Assembly (NCBI GenBank): GCA_038025085.1 | Contig: CM076149.1 | Coordinates: 42,311,001-42,375,000 of the forward strand | DNA length: 64,000 nt | Reading direction: 5' to 3' | Source: Tetragonia tetragonoides | Lineage: Eukaryota > Streptophyta > Magnoliopsida > Caryophyllales > Aizoaceae | Shown: positions 1 to 11,954 of the stretch, piece after piece | Position numbering within the stretch: position 1 is the first letter of the stretch | How the letters are laid out: the number at the start of each line of letters is the position of its first letter | The notes under the pieces: model-generated | Seen by the model: the letters and a program-made list of their open reading frames with translations, nothing else | Told to the model about the DNA's origin: nothing | The model's database searches: none | Program-made: the position numbers and the translations under genes

Positions 1-1649
1 AGTCAAGATACTTCAAGACTCGTAAAAAAAAATGAGCTACAAATTCTTGGCCGCTTTCACCCGGTTGAACTTTGGGCTTGGCTTCAAGACTTGGTTTTTG
101 CATGCATGGATCGAACCTCCTTTTCTCTGATTTATATTACCAAAATTGTAAAAATAGAATTGTTTAAAACTAGGCTTAAAGAGCTCTTCTTGGAAAAAGA
201 AAAAGAAAAAAAAATAAATTAAAACAACAACTTAAGCCGAACTTGGGGCGAGATTAACATGCTTTTTTTTTTGGCTTTGAGTCGTGTCGTTCTAACGAGT
301 CTGGTCCTTTTAAATTCACGATGACTCTTGTCCGGAACTACCATTTTTTCAAACCTGAACGAAACATCCCATGCATGGACAATTAAACATTTATACTATA
401 CATATACCTTTTTTAAGAGGAGAATAGGAGACTTTCATACAACGAAAAATACAAAAATAACCCTAAATAAAGTATAAGAAATCCACAGTAATAATTAATG
501 ATATTACAAAATATGCGAACAATACAATTAACTAGAATACTCAAATGCTAATTCTAACATCCATCACAACTCATTGTCCGAGATTACCCTTTTTCGGAGT
601 CAAACGAGTCGTCCCATACATGAATATTTTCATTTTATATGTACTTTTTTTAATAGAGGAGAATAAGAGACTCTAATTCAACGAAAAATCATACAACATC
701 TACAACAAAAATACATATAAATAAAGTATGCTAAAACCTCAATAATAAATTAATAACATTACAAATAAAAATATGCAAACAAGAAAATACAGTATACTAA
801 AACCTCAATAATAAATTGATGATATTACAAAATAAGCGAACAACAAAGTAAAGTATATTAAAACCTCAACAATAACGAATTCAAATAAGACAATTGACTA
901 TAGAATAGTCAAGTATGACTCCTACCATGCATAATAACCAAATGTTTTATTTGATGTGTTTTTATTTTTTTACGAAATTGGAATCGTTACTGTAAGTAAT
1001 GTAATCGTTTGCCAAAAAATCTCTGTATGATACTATTAATCATGTGTATATTCGATACCCAGAATTTTATTCGTTTACTATATATAAATCAAATAATTGG
1101 GGAAAATTACAATCTTGTACTAAAAATTGAGGTTAAACAAGATGCAAGACATTTATAGTTTGTGAATTGCCTAAATAGACGTGGTTTTAATAAAGTTTAG
1201 GCATGCTCGGAATGAGTGTAATGCATCGAGGAAGTAATGGAACAAACTAAGGGAGTGAGGGCAATGCATTACTCTCTAGAAGGGAATAAATTGAAAGATG
1301 AAAGATTAGATGATGGTATGTTTGATTGTTTGGTAACATTTAGTTGTCTTGCTAGTTGAAAAGTCAGATATGATAAGAAATCAGTAGAAAATTGCTATTT
1401 TTTTTATGAAATGGTAACAAATTAGTTGTTTTGCTAGCTGAAATTGAAATATTTCATGGGTAGCATTCAAATTTTAACTGTTTCTGTAACTGAAAGTTGA
1501 AAGTTTTTTGATAAACTATTCGATAACATATGGTGAAAGTAGTAACTGAAAGATGAAACCGGTAACTTTGATTTAAACCGCTTGTGTAGGCTAACTGTTT
1601 CTGTTAAATATACCCGGTAGTAAATGGTAAAGGAATTAACCCAACTTAA
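1..1649. other. AT-rich intergenic DNA with degenerate direct repeats
   Basis: No gene is visible. Two related blocks, about 370-560 and 620-870, share phrases such as GAGGAGAATA and GAGACT followed by CAACGAAAAATC-type text and an AATAATTAATGATATTACAAA-like stretch, so they look like diverged direct copies of one repeat of roughly 250 bp. About 1340-1620 is rich in AGTTG/CAACT words with poor coding potential. I see no RNA gene or conserved protein. Confidence 0.4.
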
Positions 1650-1876
1650 AATTTTAAGGGTGTTACTATATACCGCCATAAAATTACTTATCACCGCCCT
1701 TGAAAATTACAATATTGCCCCCGCTCACATTTTCACCCTTCTTTCTCCCACTCTCCCTCTCCCTCTCTAACTCTCCCACACCAATTCTCCCTCTCTAACT
1801 CTCCCACACCCACCCACTCTCACACCCACCTACATTCACCAACATTCTCTCACCGGCAAGCAAGGAACGACCGCAA

Positions 1877-1918
1877 ATGTCTTCCGGCGACCAAGAAGTG
1901 CCGTCGACGCCGTCCGAG
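1877..1918 (+). pseudogene. Relic exon 1 of MULE transposase
   Basis: This short open stretch encodes MSSGDQEVPSTPSE and ends at a GAG|GTAATT splice donor. The larger family member has the matching exon MSAGDQEVPSTVAE at 18568-18609 on the minus strand, also 42 nt and also phase 0. The downstream exons are absent here, so it is a remnant and cannot make a transposase. It sits about 220 bp inside the GGGTGTTA-type end, as in the larger copy. Confidence 0.8.
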
Positions 1919-1942
1919 GTAATTTTTTTTTCGCAGAAATTG

Positions 1943-2075
1943 GGTCGGACGTCTGTAATTTCCGCCTGATCCATGGGTTAGGCGGAAACCCTTTCCGCCT
2001 GATCTATGGTTGAGGCGTCTGCAATTTCCGCCTGACCCATGGGTCAGCCGGAAATTGCAGACGCCCGATAATACG
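1943..2075. repeat. Array of three 33-bp-phased palindromes (CCGCCTGA type)
   Basis: Three near-palindromes with arms CCGCCTGA-CCC / GGG-TCAGGCGG and an AT centre lie at centres 1973/1974, 2006/2007 and 2039/2040, exactly 33 bp apart. The spacers carry TCTG or CAGA next to AATTTCCG-like text, and the third unit extends into a long hairpin running from GTCTGCAATTTCC to GGAAATTGCAGAC. The array begins just past the exon 1 splice donor. The larger element has arrays with the same period and place but a different palindrome sequence. Confidence 0.9.
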
Positions 2076-2289
2076 ATCTGGAAAACTAAAACGAGTGAAG
2101 GGCAAAATCGTAAATTCTAAAGGCGGTGGTGAATATTTTTTGACGGTAAATAGCAATTCACAATTTTAACTTGTGGTTGAAGAGTCAATCAATATTTTAC
2201 ATCCTTTTACGCACCATCACATGCAAATGTCCATTGGGCTTGACTCTTGAGTGATTGATGATGCGCATGCCCCGCTATATCTCATGCTA

Positions 2290-2370
2290 ACTACTCGTAC
2301 CAATTATAGGAGCTAACAAGCGGGTCAGAATCGATATTGGGACCTTTTGGTCAACTGATCCCGATACTAT
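2290..2370 (+). repeat. Short dispersed repeat shared with 48.1 kb
   Basis: The stretch from CCAATTATAGGAGC to CCTTTTGGTCAACTGA recurs in the same orientation near 48115-48185. Both copies lie beside GACCCG-rich repeat DNA, so they probably belong to one larger decayed element. No coding capacity is seen. Confidence 0.6.
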
Positions 2371-2494
2371 GTGAAAGAACGTAACTCAACTTGTGTTGGC
2401 TAGCACTTGGAAATAAATGAATGAATGAAAAGGATAAATAAGCATATTTAAGATAACTAAGGATATGAGCTTAGCCTTATTAAATGGATCAATT

Positions 2495-4420
2495 GGATCG
2501 GTTTTGTGTTGAATTGGACTGACCTTATACTTGGATTTGTTTGGGTTCGGGAATATTCGAGTTTATACATTTTTGGAACATCTCGGGGTCGAGTCAGTAT
2601 TGGATCAATTTTGTTTAAAATGTCGATTATTTTTGGGTTGTGTTAAAATTGGTTTGTGTCATTTCGGATACAGGTTCAAATTGTCGGATCAATTTCAAGT
2701 CACGCTATATTTTGATCCTCTATTTTCGAATTTTCATTCCAATCACCAAATTGGATTAACATAAGTAAGGTGGAGTATATAACTTTCGATTTATTTGGTA
2801 AAATATAATCATAACTATTAAAAATTAATAAGCATCCACTTTGTTAAATTGAAAAATCGAAAAGATGAACAAAATATTAAAAAAGAAGGCAAAAACTAAA
2901 TTAAATAATAGGGTTAGATCAATTCTAGGTTCGAGTTATTTTAATTTTATGTCATGTTTGGTTTGGGTTGATTTTGAATTGGATTGTGTTTAATTTGGGT
3001 CAAATCGTTCCGATTGTCAATGGTTCGTGTCAAATTCGACTACGGATCGTCGACGAGTCAATAATATTTCGCTTTCGATTTGGTTTTGGCTCAAATCATT
3101 TCGGATATTCAGATTATTACTAATAGGGTAAATTCGATTTCGGATCAATTAGGTCGGATAATCAGTTACAAATTTGGGATTGCCGGGTCTAGATGAGCCC
3201 TTCCTCATTACATTTTATGACTTAAGCCCACAAGAAAAATGGGCCTTGTAGTGCCGTTATTCCTTCCTCCTAGAGTCCTAGGCCTTCCTTACCTTTTCCT
3301 CATAGGCCTTTATTTGCTTAATCTATCCGTTTTTTCCCTTCTCGTTTGGGTCCGTGATTTGTAGGCCAATAAAAGCCTCTTTTTGTAGACCAGTGGCCAA
3401 TTCCCTCTTATGTCCAAACAAAGAATTGGTAACAAAACAAACGTTGTTTGTCCTCGCTAATTAACATTAGGACAGTCATCACCCAAGAGGTCGTTGGCCC
3501 AACTCAACCCAAATGCCATCGTCATTTGAAACAAACAAAAACCGTTACAACACAAACCAAAATAACCGACTTAAACCCGATCCAATCCACCCGATTGCCA
3601 CTTCTAGCCAATATATGACAATCCTGACTTGAAACCAGATTACATGACCCAATTGATTCAAAATCGAACCCAATGTTACCCGACTAGTGGCAATCCAATT
3701 TAGATCTGATTACTCGAAATGATCTGAAACGAATAGAAACCCAAATGTTATTGACCCGACGAAGACCCGCACCCGAATTTGGCCGAACTCAATACAAACT
3801 ACACCGTTCAAAATCAGAACCAATTTGACTCGAACAAAACACAATTCGATCTGAATTTGACCCAAACCGAACATGAATCGAAATTGAGATAAACAGAACT
3901 GAATTTATTTAACCATCTTTTTTAATTAATGGAAATGGTATATTTCTTTTCTTCCTTTTTGATATTTTAATTATTTTACTATATTTCAATTTAACAAAGT
4001 GGATGCTTATTGATGTCTAATAATTAGGATTATTTTTTTTACCAAAGAATTCAAAAGTCATATACTCGACCTTACTTAGTGTTGATGCAATTTGGTGATT
4101 TGAAAGGAAATTCGAAAATAGAGGATCAAAATATAACGTGACTCAAATTTAACCCGACGATTTTGAAACTCTATCCAAACCCGACTGAAATGACACAATA
4201 TTAACCTCACCCAAAAGTAACCGACTTTTCAAACAAAAACCTATCCGATATTGACCGACCTGAAATTATCCAAAAAGCACAAACCTAAATATACCCGAAT
4301 TCGACGTACCACCCGAAGAGACCCAACATAGGTCGACCCAATTATTCAACCCGAACCAAAATTAACTCGATCTGATTGACCCGTTTTCCACGTCTACTAA
4401 TAAATGTAAACTTGGCAAAC
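2495..4420. repeat. Large inverted repeat of a GACCCG-rich repeat family
   Basis: The left arm (about 2500-3060) and right arm (about 3790-4400) are inverted copies. For example, the text around 2695-2850, with TTTTGATCCTCTATTTTCGA and AATAAGCATCCACTTTGTTAAA, appears reverse-complemented at about 3980-4145. Both arms are full of degenerate TCGG/CCGA words (GGTTCGGGTC-like). The loop holds unrelated sequence including the dispersed block at 3340-3478. Similar GACCCG-rich tracts occur at 11535-11860, 13096-13345, 14500-14870, 32880-33200 and 47795-48105. The short ORFs inside are not credible genes. Confidence 0.75.
3340..3478 (+). repeat. Dispersed block, inverted copy near 33.4 kb
   Basis: About 130 bp, including GTCCGTGATTTGTAGGCC and ACAAACGTTGTTTGTCCTCG, recurs reverse-complemented at about 33355-33490 with only a few differences. 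The two copies are 30 kb apart and both lie beside GACCCG-rich DNA. It is non-coding in both places. Confidence 0.75.
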
Positions 4421-5092
4421 AAGTCGGTTCGAGTCACTTCTGATTCGAGTTATTATCAGGTCGGGCCATTGATTAGTCGAAGCCGACAATGATGTGGGGC
4501 TCTCTTTGGGTTTAGGTTGACCCCAATGGATTGAAGGTACATTTTTTTGTTCTCGGTAAAAAAACTAAGCCGACTCAAAAGTCAAACCAAATTTGGGTCA
4601 TTGGACGATTTTCGCACTTGAAGCTGCATACAACCCAAAAAATAAAACTTGAATTTGAACCAAAAATCGACTTGACCCGAAATCCGTAGGGTCTCATTTA
4701 ACAGATCTAAACGTGGGCGTATATAAGTATATACAAAATGTCACGGCAAACAAATAAAAGAACAAGAGAAAGGAAAACAAATACTCTAAAAGAAACAAAA
4801 ATAAAAGTCAGAACATGGGTGCAAATAAGAGACCAAGAGAAACGTCAAAATGTCACATTACCACAAAGTCAAAGCAGATTTTATGTTTATGTAGTCTCAA
4901 ACAGCTCTTTTTGTTCTTGTCAGACAAAAAAACAGCTCTTTATATTTTCATTCAATACAGTTATCCAAAATCCAAAAAAAATAAAATGAATAAAAGTGGC
5001 TTGAATCCACGCACGGTTCAGACCTAACTCCGCCCTGACCCAAAATTTAGTGTTTCTTCGAGTTCAGCCAAGTTCCGATTTTGGATCATAAT
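4421..5092. other. Intergenic repeat tract, similar to 11.5-11.9 kb
   Basis: No gene is supported. The stretch about 4420-4720 is a diverged relative of 11535-11850; both contain GAAGGTAYATTTTTTT followed by CCGACTCAAAA and a CATACAACCCA motif in the same order. This marks a further dispersed member of the GACCCG-rich family. Confidence 0.5.
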
Positions 5093-5378
5093 TGAGAATG
5101 AGTGTAATTCCCTTTGAGGGATTAGTGTTGTATTAGTCTCTTTATATAGTAATTATATGGAACAATCCAGAAGATTACAATAGTATGCAAGTATAATCTA
5201 GAATACTCTAAATATCTAGAATACTCTAAGTATTATCTAGAATACTCTAAGTATTATCTAGAATACTCTAAGTATTATCTAGAATACTCTAAGTATAATC
5301 TAGAGAAATACAAATATAATTAATGCTCTACATACAAAGAGGAATATTTACATATTCTGAATTATTTACATTATCACA
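5093..5378 (-). repeat. 3' LTR of the first copia element
   Basis: This 286-bp copy begins TGTGATAATG on the element strand and ends in CATTCTCA. It carries about four tandem copies of a TCTAGAATACTCTAAGTAT-like 21-bp unit, where the other LTR has two, which explains its extra 42 bp. A G-rich polypurine tract (TGCGGGGG on the element strand) lies just inside it near 5379-5386. Confidence 0.9.
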
Positions 5379-7710
5379 CCCCCGCAGTCGGAGCGGGAGG
5401 AGGGCGAACGCTTAGACTGGAGCGAAAATCATTGAAAAGAGTGGATGGAAGGCCTTTCGTAAATATGTCCGCATATTGAGAACTGGAAGGGACGTGAAGA
5501 ACACGAACATGACCCAAAGCTACCTTCTCACGTACGAAATGAATGTCAATCTCTATATGTTTCGTGCGTTGGTGTTGAACTGGATTAGTAGACAAGTACA
5601 CGACACTGACATTATCACAGTACACCAAGGTAGCTCGAGTGAGAGGGCAATGAAGCTCTAGGAGCAAGTTGCGAATCCAATAGGTCTCAGCAACTGCGTT
5701 GGCGACACCCCGATATTCGGCTTCAGTGCTAGATCGAGAAATAGTAGCTTGACGCTTAGAAGACCAAGATAGAAGATTATTACCCAACAACACACAATAC
5801 CCCGATGTGGAGCGTCGGGTATCAGGACATCCACCCCAGTCAGCATCAGAATACGCAATGAGGCCGGTGGTAGTGGATGGATACAGATGGAAACCATGAT
5901 CTATGGTGCCCCGGACATATCGGAGAATGCGTTTGAGAGCATTGAAATGGGGTTCTCGAGGATCATGCATAAAGAGGCAGATCTGCTGGACAGCATAAGA
6001 AAGATCGGGTCGAGTGAAAGTGAGATATTGCAATGCACCGGCAAGACTACGGTAGAGAGAAGGATCCTCAACTGGAGGACCCGAAGGACCAAGTTTGGAC
6101 TTTGTATCAACAGGGGTGGTGCAAGGCTTGCAATTGGTCATATTGGCACGGTCAAGTATCTCAAGAGCATACTTTTGTTGGGAGAGGAAAAGACCGTCCT
6201 TGGTGCGGGTTACAGCGATCCCAAGAAAATAGTGTAGAGGACCTAAATCACTCATGGCAAACTCAGAACTGAGAGAGGAAATGATACGCTGTAGAAGGGT
6301 GTCTGAGGAAGCTGTGAGTATGATGTCATCAACATAAAGTAATAAGAATGACATGTCATTCTTGTGGCAGTAGATGAAGAGGGAAGAATCGGAGACACTA
6401 TGTTGGAAGCCGATGCGGGCCATATACTCGGAGAATCGCTGATACCAGGCACGGGGAGCCTGTTTGAGTCCATACAACGATTTGCGGAGACGACACACAT
6501 AATCAGGATGAACAGGATCAACAAACCCAGGGGGTTGATGCATGTAAACGGTCTCCTGTAGGGTCCCATGGAGAAAAGCATTTTTCACGTCCAATTGATG
6601 GATCAGCCAGGAACGGGAGAGGGCAAGGCTTAATACAGTGCGAATGGTAGCTGGTTTGACAACTGGACTGAAAGTTTCATCACAATCAATACCAGGATGT
6701 TGAGACTTACCATTGGCAACCATACGAGCCTTGTATCGCTCCAGGGACCCATCAGAATTGAATTTGTGCTTGTATAACCACATAGAACGTACCACATTAA
6801 CCCCGGGAGGGCGGGGTTCCAAGATCCAAGTTTCGTTTTTAATAAGAGCATCATATTCGGCATGCATGGCCGCATGCCAGTTAAGATCCTTGAGGGCTTG
6901 AATATGTGAACGAGGAATAGGTGAAAGGGTGGAGGTAAGAAGGTTAAGTTTTTGGATAGGTTTAAAAATTCCATTTTGACCCCGGGTAACCATGCGGTGA
7001 GTGGGATGGGGAGGGGGAGGTGGTGGGGGAGGAGGTGTAGAGTTGGTCGATGTAGGGGTGGGAGACTCATTAGAGCCCTGACCATTTATGGGAGATATAG
7101 AGGTGGCGGTAGGGCTTGTGGGCGGAGATGGAGTCACCCCCGGAGGGGAAAGAGGCGTATCCACCTGTGGCACCAGGTGGGGAACACTCGGAGACTCAAG
7201 AAGAGAGCGAGAGATAGGTGAGATATCAGAGGAGACATCCAAAAAGTCATATGTGGAGGGTGGTGTGGAGGAAATAGAAGCAAAAGGAAATACGGACTCG
7301 TCAAACGTGACATGACGAGAGATGATAATTTTACGAGTCTGAAGGTCAAGACAACGGTAACCCCGATGATTAGCAGGGTAACCAAGGAAGACACATGGTG
7401 TGGACCTGGGAGCTAATTTGTGAGGGGCGGAGGAAGAGAGATTAGGATAACAGAGACATCCAAAAATCCTAAGATGAGAGTGGGAAACGGGTTTGTTGAA
7501 GAGTTTAGAGAAAGGTATGTCATTTTGGATTGTGGTGGATGGGAGAATATTAAGAAGATGAGTAGCCATGTGGAGAGCTTCAACCCAATAAGTCGGTGGG
7601 AGGTGAGCCTGAAAAAGAAGGGTGCGGACAATATTATTGATGGTGCGTATCATCCGTTCGGACTTCCCATTTTGTTGGGAGGTGCGTGGGCATAAAAAAC
7701 GAATCACCAT
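5374..7710 (-). pseudogene. Copia pol, 3' part: integrase end, reverse transcriptase, RNase H
   Basis: This 778-codon frame carries the downstream part of pol. It starts within the integrase (QQNGKSER, holding the catalytic Glu, near residues 12-19), followed by the FLGYP-type C-terminal region near 105-115 and a Pro-rich spacer at 180-235. The reverse transcriptase spans about 270-520, with QLDVKNAFLHG near 371 and the YVDD box near 459. RNase H covers about 615-740 with YSDADWGG and STEAEYR. It is separated from the upstream gag-protease-integrase frame by a one-base frameshift between about 7785 and 7840, so its first methionine is not a natural start. It lies directly next to the downstream LTR. 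Confidence 0.93.
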
Positions 7711-7781
7711 CCCGTTTGCCGCAAAAAGATCATGAAGTGGGGTATTATCGAATTTACCGCCATGGTCACATTGAAAAGCTT

Positions 7782-9695
7782 TTATTTCACGATTAAATTG
7801 AGTATGAACATAAGCACGAAAATGAAGAAATTAGAGAAAGCATCGGATTTGTGGCGAAGAGGATAAACCCACAAAAATTGGGAGAAATGATCAAGAAAAA
7901 TAACATAATATTTTATTCCACTCACACTAGAAATGGGAGAGGTCCAAAGATCTGAATGAATTATATCAAATGGAGACTCTACGACATACTCAGAATGACA
8001 AAATGAAAGTCTAACATGTTTCCCTAGTTGACATGCATGACATAAGTTGGAATGTTTGTCCTTTTTATTACAAGAAATAAAACCCCTAGAAACTAAAGAC
8101 TGGAGAACTGTGTCGCCCGGGTGACCCAAACGGCGGTGCCAGGTGGAGTGGCTGGTGGTGAGGAGAGCGGTAGGTGGAGCTGCGGAAGGTGTGGGAGTGG
8201 CGGGATAGAGGTCGCCGTCACTATCACATCGGAGTAGCATTTTCCGCGTCAAAAGATCCTTCACAGTAAAGCCATTGGGGTCAAATTCAACAGAACACTT
8301 ATTATCTCTAACAAATTGACGAATTGAAATAAGATTTTTAATAATTTTAGGGGACACAAGCACATTCTGAAGGTAAAGGGGACGATTGGGATTGGGTAAA
8401 CAAGTGGAGCCCATATGAGTTACAGGTATCAAGGATCCGTCACCGACAATAACAGAATTAGTGATGCTTTTATTAAAAACAGAATTTAGATTACCTGGTG
8501 TGAACGTCAAATGGGCGGAGGCCCCTGTATCCATATACCAACCGGCATCACCGGGATCCTGGAGAGAAAGAGTGTTGAAGGCTTGCGGAAGGGAAGTGGT
8601 AGGCGCAATTGGAGCAGCATATTGGTTGGCGGACGCAGGTGAAAACCAGGTCCATGGTGGTGGGACGGTGGCCGAGAATGCTGAAGGGGTGGCGTGTGGG
8701 CCCCGTCCGAGCACGCCAGGCGCAGGAGAGGGCGCCGGAACACGTGCCAAGGAAGGCTGAGGGGTGGCGGTTGAAGTGTTAGGCTGGTGCCAAGTAGGGG
8801 CTACGGGCCAGGGTGGCGGCCAGTAGAAGGGTGGCCAGACCGGTTGTGCGAGTTGAGTCGCGTTTTGCGAGGTCCTAGCTTGTTGTGGTGTGGAGTTATG
8901 GCGCCCACGACCATTACGACTCCCTTTGTTATTGTTCTTTTTGTTATTGTCGGTGTGCCGGGGCATTGAGGGTGGTGGGGTAGATTGGGCTTCCGGTTGT
9001 GAGAGGGTAGGGGTGAAGAGGATAGTGGAGGAGGATGAGTGATCAGTGTGGGAGGCTATGGTTTGTCGAGGTTTGGAAAGACGTTGTTCCTCGAGGAGGA
9101 GCATTGAACGAGCTTGAAGAAAAGAGGGGAAAGGATTGCGGTAGCGAATGATGGGTCCCATATGTTCAAATTTTGAATTGAGACCATTTATAAGGTAAGT
9201 GACAAGATTCTTATCTGGGACAGGGTTGTCAATATTGGCAAGAAGGTCAGAAAGGGTTTTAATGCGGTTGCAGTAGTCATGAACAGAGGACTCACCCATT
9301 TCAATATTGCGAAGCTCATTGTCAAGCTGAATGGCACGAGCATCTTTGTTATCGCGAAAGAGGTTTTCAAGACTAAGCCATACCTCACGGGCAGTGCCGC
9401 CTTTCTTGAGAATCATTTGGAGAAGGGACTTGGTGATAGTCCCATACATCCACAATTTGACAATACCATCAAGACGTTTCCACTCTATGTCAGTTTCTCC
9501 CGAAGGAATGGAAGTGCCGTCAAGATGACCAAGAACCCCAAAACTCAAGCAATGAGTTTCAAATAATTCTCGCCACGCATCATAGTTGAGTTCATCAAGG
9601 TCCAAGATAAGGGGTATATAAGCCTTGATATTATTGATGCCATAAGGCTTTTCAGGATTGAGTGGTGGAGGAGGGTTGGTATTTTCTTCGGCCAT
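7782..9695 (-). pseudogene. Copia gag-protease-integrase, 5' part of gag-pol
   Basis: This 637-codon frame begins MAEENTNPPPPLNPEKPYG, the likely natural start, about 240 bp inside the 5' LTR. Residues about 30-210 form a UBN2-type copia gag. No CCHC zinc knuckle is visible; instead there is an Asn/Arg- and then Pro-rich stretch (about 245-390). The aspartic protease motif WYMDTGASAHL follows near 390-400, then the GAG-preintegrase HRRLGH and CHAC motifs (HHCC finger, about 525-560) and the start of the integrase core with HSDLW. The frame is lost in the integrase before the second catalytic Asp, by a single-base shift, and ends at a chance stop at 7782. Confidence 0.92.
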
Positions 9696-9935
9696 GAGTA
9701 CAAAGGTTTTTTTTTTTTTTTTTTTTTTCGGAAACGAAAGGAGATAGGATTAGGTAAGGTGGACTGGGCTGGTTGTTGGCCCGTGCAGCTGGAGAGAGAG
9801 AGAGAGGAGCAGGGAGGATGAAGAGTAGAGAGGGAAAGCGGTGAGGTTCACAGTGAGGGGACACAGACACAGGAGAGAGAGAGAGGGATTAGAGAGAAAT
9901 TTAGAGAGTGACTAGAGGGAGGTTGAGGGAGAGAA

Positions 9936-9947
9936 GCTCTGATACCA
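9936..9947 (-). other. Primer binding site of first copia element
   Basis: The minus strand reads TGGTATCAGAGC immediately after the CA end of the 5' LTR. This is the standard plant copia primer site complementary to the 3' end of initiator methionine tRNA. Confidence 0.92.
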
Positions 9948-10191
9948 TGAGAATGAGTGTAATTCCCCTTGAGGGATTAGTGTTGTATTAGTCTCTTTAT
10001 ATAGTAATTACATGGAACAACCCAGAAGATTACAATAGTATGCAAGTATAATCTAGAATACTCTAAATATCTGGAATACTGTAAGTATTATCTAGAATAC
10101 TCTAAGTATAATCTAGAGAAATACAAATATAATTAATGCTCTACATACAAAGAGGAATATTTACATATTCTGAATTATTTACATTATCACA
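9948..10191 (-). repeat. 5' LTR of the first copia element
   Basis: This 244-bp LTR has the same TG...CA ends as the copy at 5093-5378 but only two of the 21-bp TCTAGAATACTCTAAG units. Outside the repeat-number change I count about five base differences between the two LTRs. Confidence 0.9.
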
Positions 10192-11950
10192 AAATGTCGA
10201 GTTCAAGGCCTATCTTTAATTTATCAAATTCAGGTCAGGTTAAATTTTGTCAACTCTACTTGGATGACTTATCATTACAAATGGTTGACTAGAATTACCG
10301 TACTTAATTTTGAGTTGAAGACTGAGAGATATGCTTAGGAGATGAAGGGTAGGGTCAAGGAATATGTTTAGCATATTATGGTGTTTGGAATGTGCTTAGC
10401 TGATTAAGGTGTGTTGCATTTGGCACTAATAAATTTCAGATATTGAAGAAATGACAATGATTGTATGACTTTGTGACATTATTGCATTTGTTTTTGATTT
10501 GGCTGATTTAAGCCCGCATGTTCTGAAAGCTAGCTCAGTGAATTCTATTTCATGTAAGGAGTTTGATTCTTGAGCGACTATGAGAACCAACAATGGGAAA
10601 AATACTTATTTGAGTTGCTCTTCCTATTGTGATTGTGAGGATGTTAGCCTGAATGATAGTAGGGACTGATTACTAGATGCTTTGAAGTTGGACAATGATG
10701 CCACATAGAAATTTAGGGTTGCACATGGGTTTAAAATGAACCGAACTGGACTAAACCTAAATTGAACGTATCTGAATCTAGCAAACTGGTGGAACGTGGA
10801 CCTAACCTATAAACAATAGGCCCCAAACTTAACTGAACCTGAAAAACTTGGACCGAATCTGAATTAGACATGATGAGCCTGAACTGTTTTGAGCTCCATT
10901 GACACAGTTTTTTAATATTTCTCATAAGAGTTACTTTATTTATTAATTAGAAGCGGTAATGAGTAATAAACTAATGAGTAATATAATTGTAATAATCTTA
11001 ACACATAGCATAACCATTGCTTTCTCTCTGCCAAAGCCCAAATGCCAATATCTATGTACCAAATAAGTGGAAACTTCTATCAGTGGAGATATTCTTCGAG
11101 TAATCGAGATGGGCTTAATATTGAGTACGTAGTATAGTGCAAAAGAAGAACACCAATTTTAATGTTTAGTTAAAAATAAGAATGCCATTAGTTATGCAAT
11201 TATTGTGTACATACACTCCATTATTATAGATTTTCTTTTTGGACATGGTGGTGGATATTCTTTGCCCAATGGCTTTTTGATGTGGGTAGAGTGTTGACTG
11301 TTGACTATTGACTGCTATAAATAAAAGATATTTTTATCTCACTTTTCAATGTTGACAATAAAACATCCGTAGGAGGTTAAGATTTAAGATAAACTTGAAT
11401 GAGCTCAACAACACTACAGTACACTTCTCATGTCAAAAATACGTTGAATATTGCACCTTCTCTCGAAAAAGAAAATTTGCTTGACAACCCGTAGCTACTA
11501 GCTAGCTAGAGGCTAGACCCCAAAACAATTTTGTGGCTTAGATGTATACCGGGTAAATGGGTTGGTTCGGATGATTTCGGATTCAGTTGTTTGTAGGTCG
11601 GATCACTGACTAATCAAAGCGGATCGGTTATGTAGGGTCTTAATTGACCCAGCGAATTGAAGGTATATTTTTTTTGTTTTCCGTCAAAAATTGACCCGAC
11701 TCAAAATCTAAACCCAATTTTAAATCATTGCACAACTTTTTCGACTCAAAGCCACATACAACCCACCAAATTAAGACTTAAGTTGTCCCAAATCAACTTG
11801 ACTACCCGAAGCTCGTTGCCCCGTTTAACCGGCTATATATACCCCAACAAAAAAATTAGTATAAGATGATACAAGCTTCCATAACTTTCAAATGTGACAT
11901 TGCATGTTTATTTTTTAAAATAAATAAAACTATATATGTAATGTCATATT
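10192..11950. other. Intergenic DNA with degenerate repeats
   Basis: No gene is supported. About 10725-10890 is an AACC/GGTT-rich degenerate tract (ACCTAAATTGAAC-like). The stretch 11535-11860 is a member of the GACCCG-rich family related to 4420-4720. Weak short ORFs here show no recognisable domain. Confidence 0.4.
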
Positions 11951-11954
11951 TATC

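Larger units (their letters stand above)
1658..2161 (+). mobile_element. Non-autonomous MULE (504 bp), small member of the 16.2-kb family
   Basis: The left end reads GGGTGTTACTATATACCGCC and the right end, on the minus strand, reads GTGAATTGCTATTTACCG. Both match the ends of the element at 16191-18794. It is flanked by an 8-bp direct repeat AATTTTAA (1650-1657 and 2162-2169), within the size range of MULE target duplications. Inside are a CT-rich leader, a 14-codon exon at 1877-1918 identical in length and nearly identical in sequence to exon 1 of the larger element's transposase, a splice donor, and an array of three near-palindromes. Everything else, including any transposase core, is missing, so it can only move in trans. 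Confidence 0.85.
5093..10191 (-). mobile_element. Ty1/copia LTR retrotransposon, near full length, one frameshift
   Basis: Two long terminal repeats bracket a gag-pol region read on the minus strand. The order gag, protease, integrase, reverse transcriptase, RNase H is that of Ty1/copia. The LTRs run TG...CA (5093-5378 and 9948-10191) and differ mainly by two extra copies of a 21-bp unit in the downstream LTR, plus about five substitutions by eye, so the insertion is fairly young. A tRNA-iMet primer site touches the upstream LTR. I find no clear 5-bp target duplication (ATAAT on one side, AAATG on the other). A frameshift in the integrase makes this copy defective as it stands. Confidence 0.93.

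Noticed and set aside
2531..2764. 77-codon plus-strand frame
   Set aside because: It lies within the GACCCG-rich inverted repeat; the inverted copy does not keep the frame.
5887..7221. Plus-strand frames inside the first copia element
   Set aside because: They are antisense shadows of the pol frame.
5088..10196. A 5-bp target duplication for the first copia element
   Set aside because: The flanks ATAAT and AAATG do not match; shifting the LTR border by two bases does not help.
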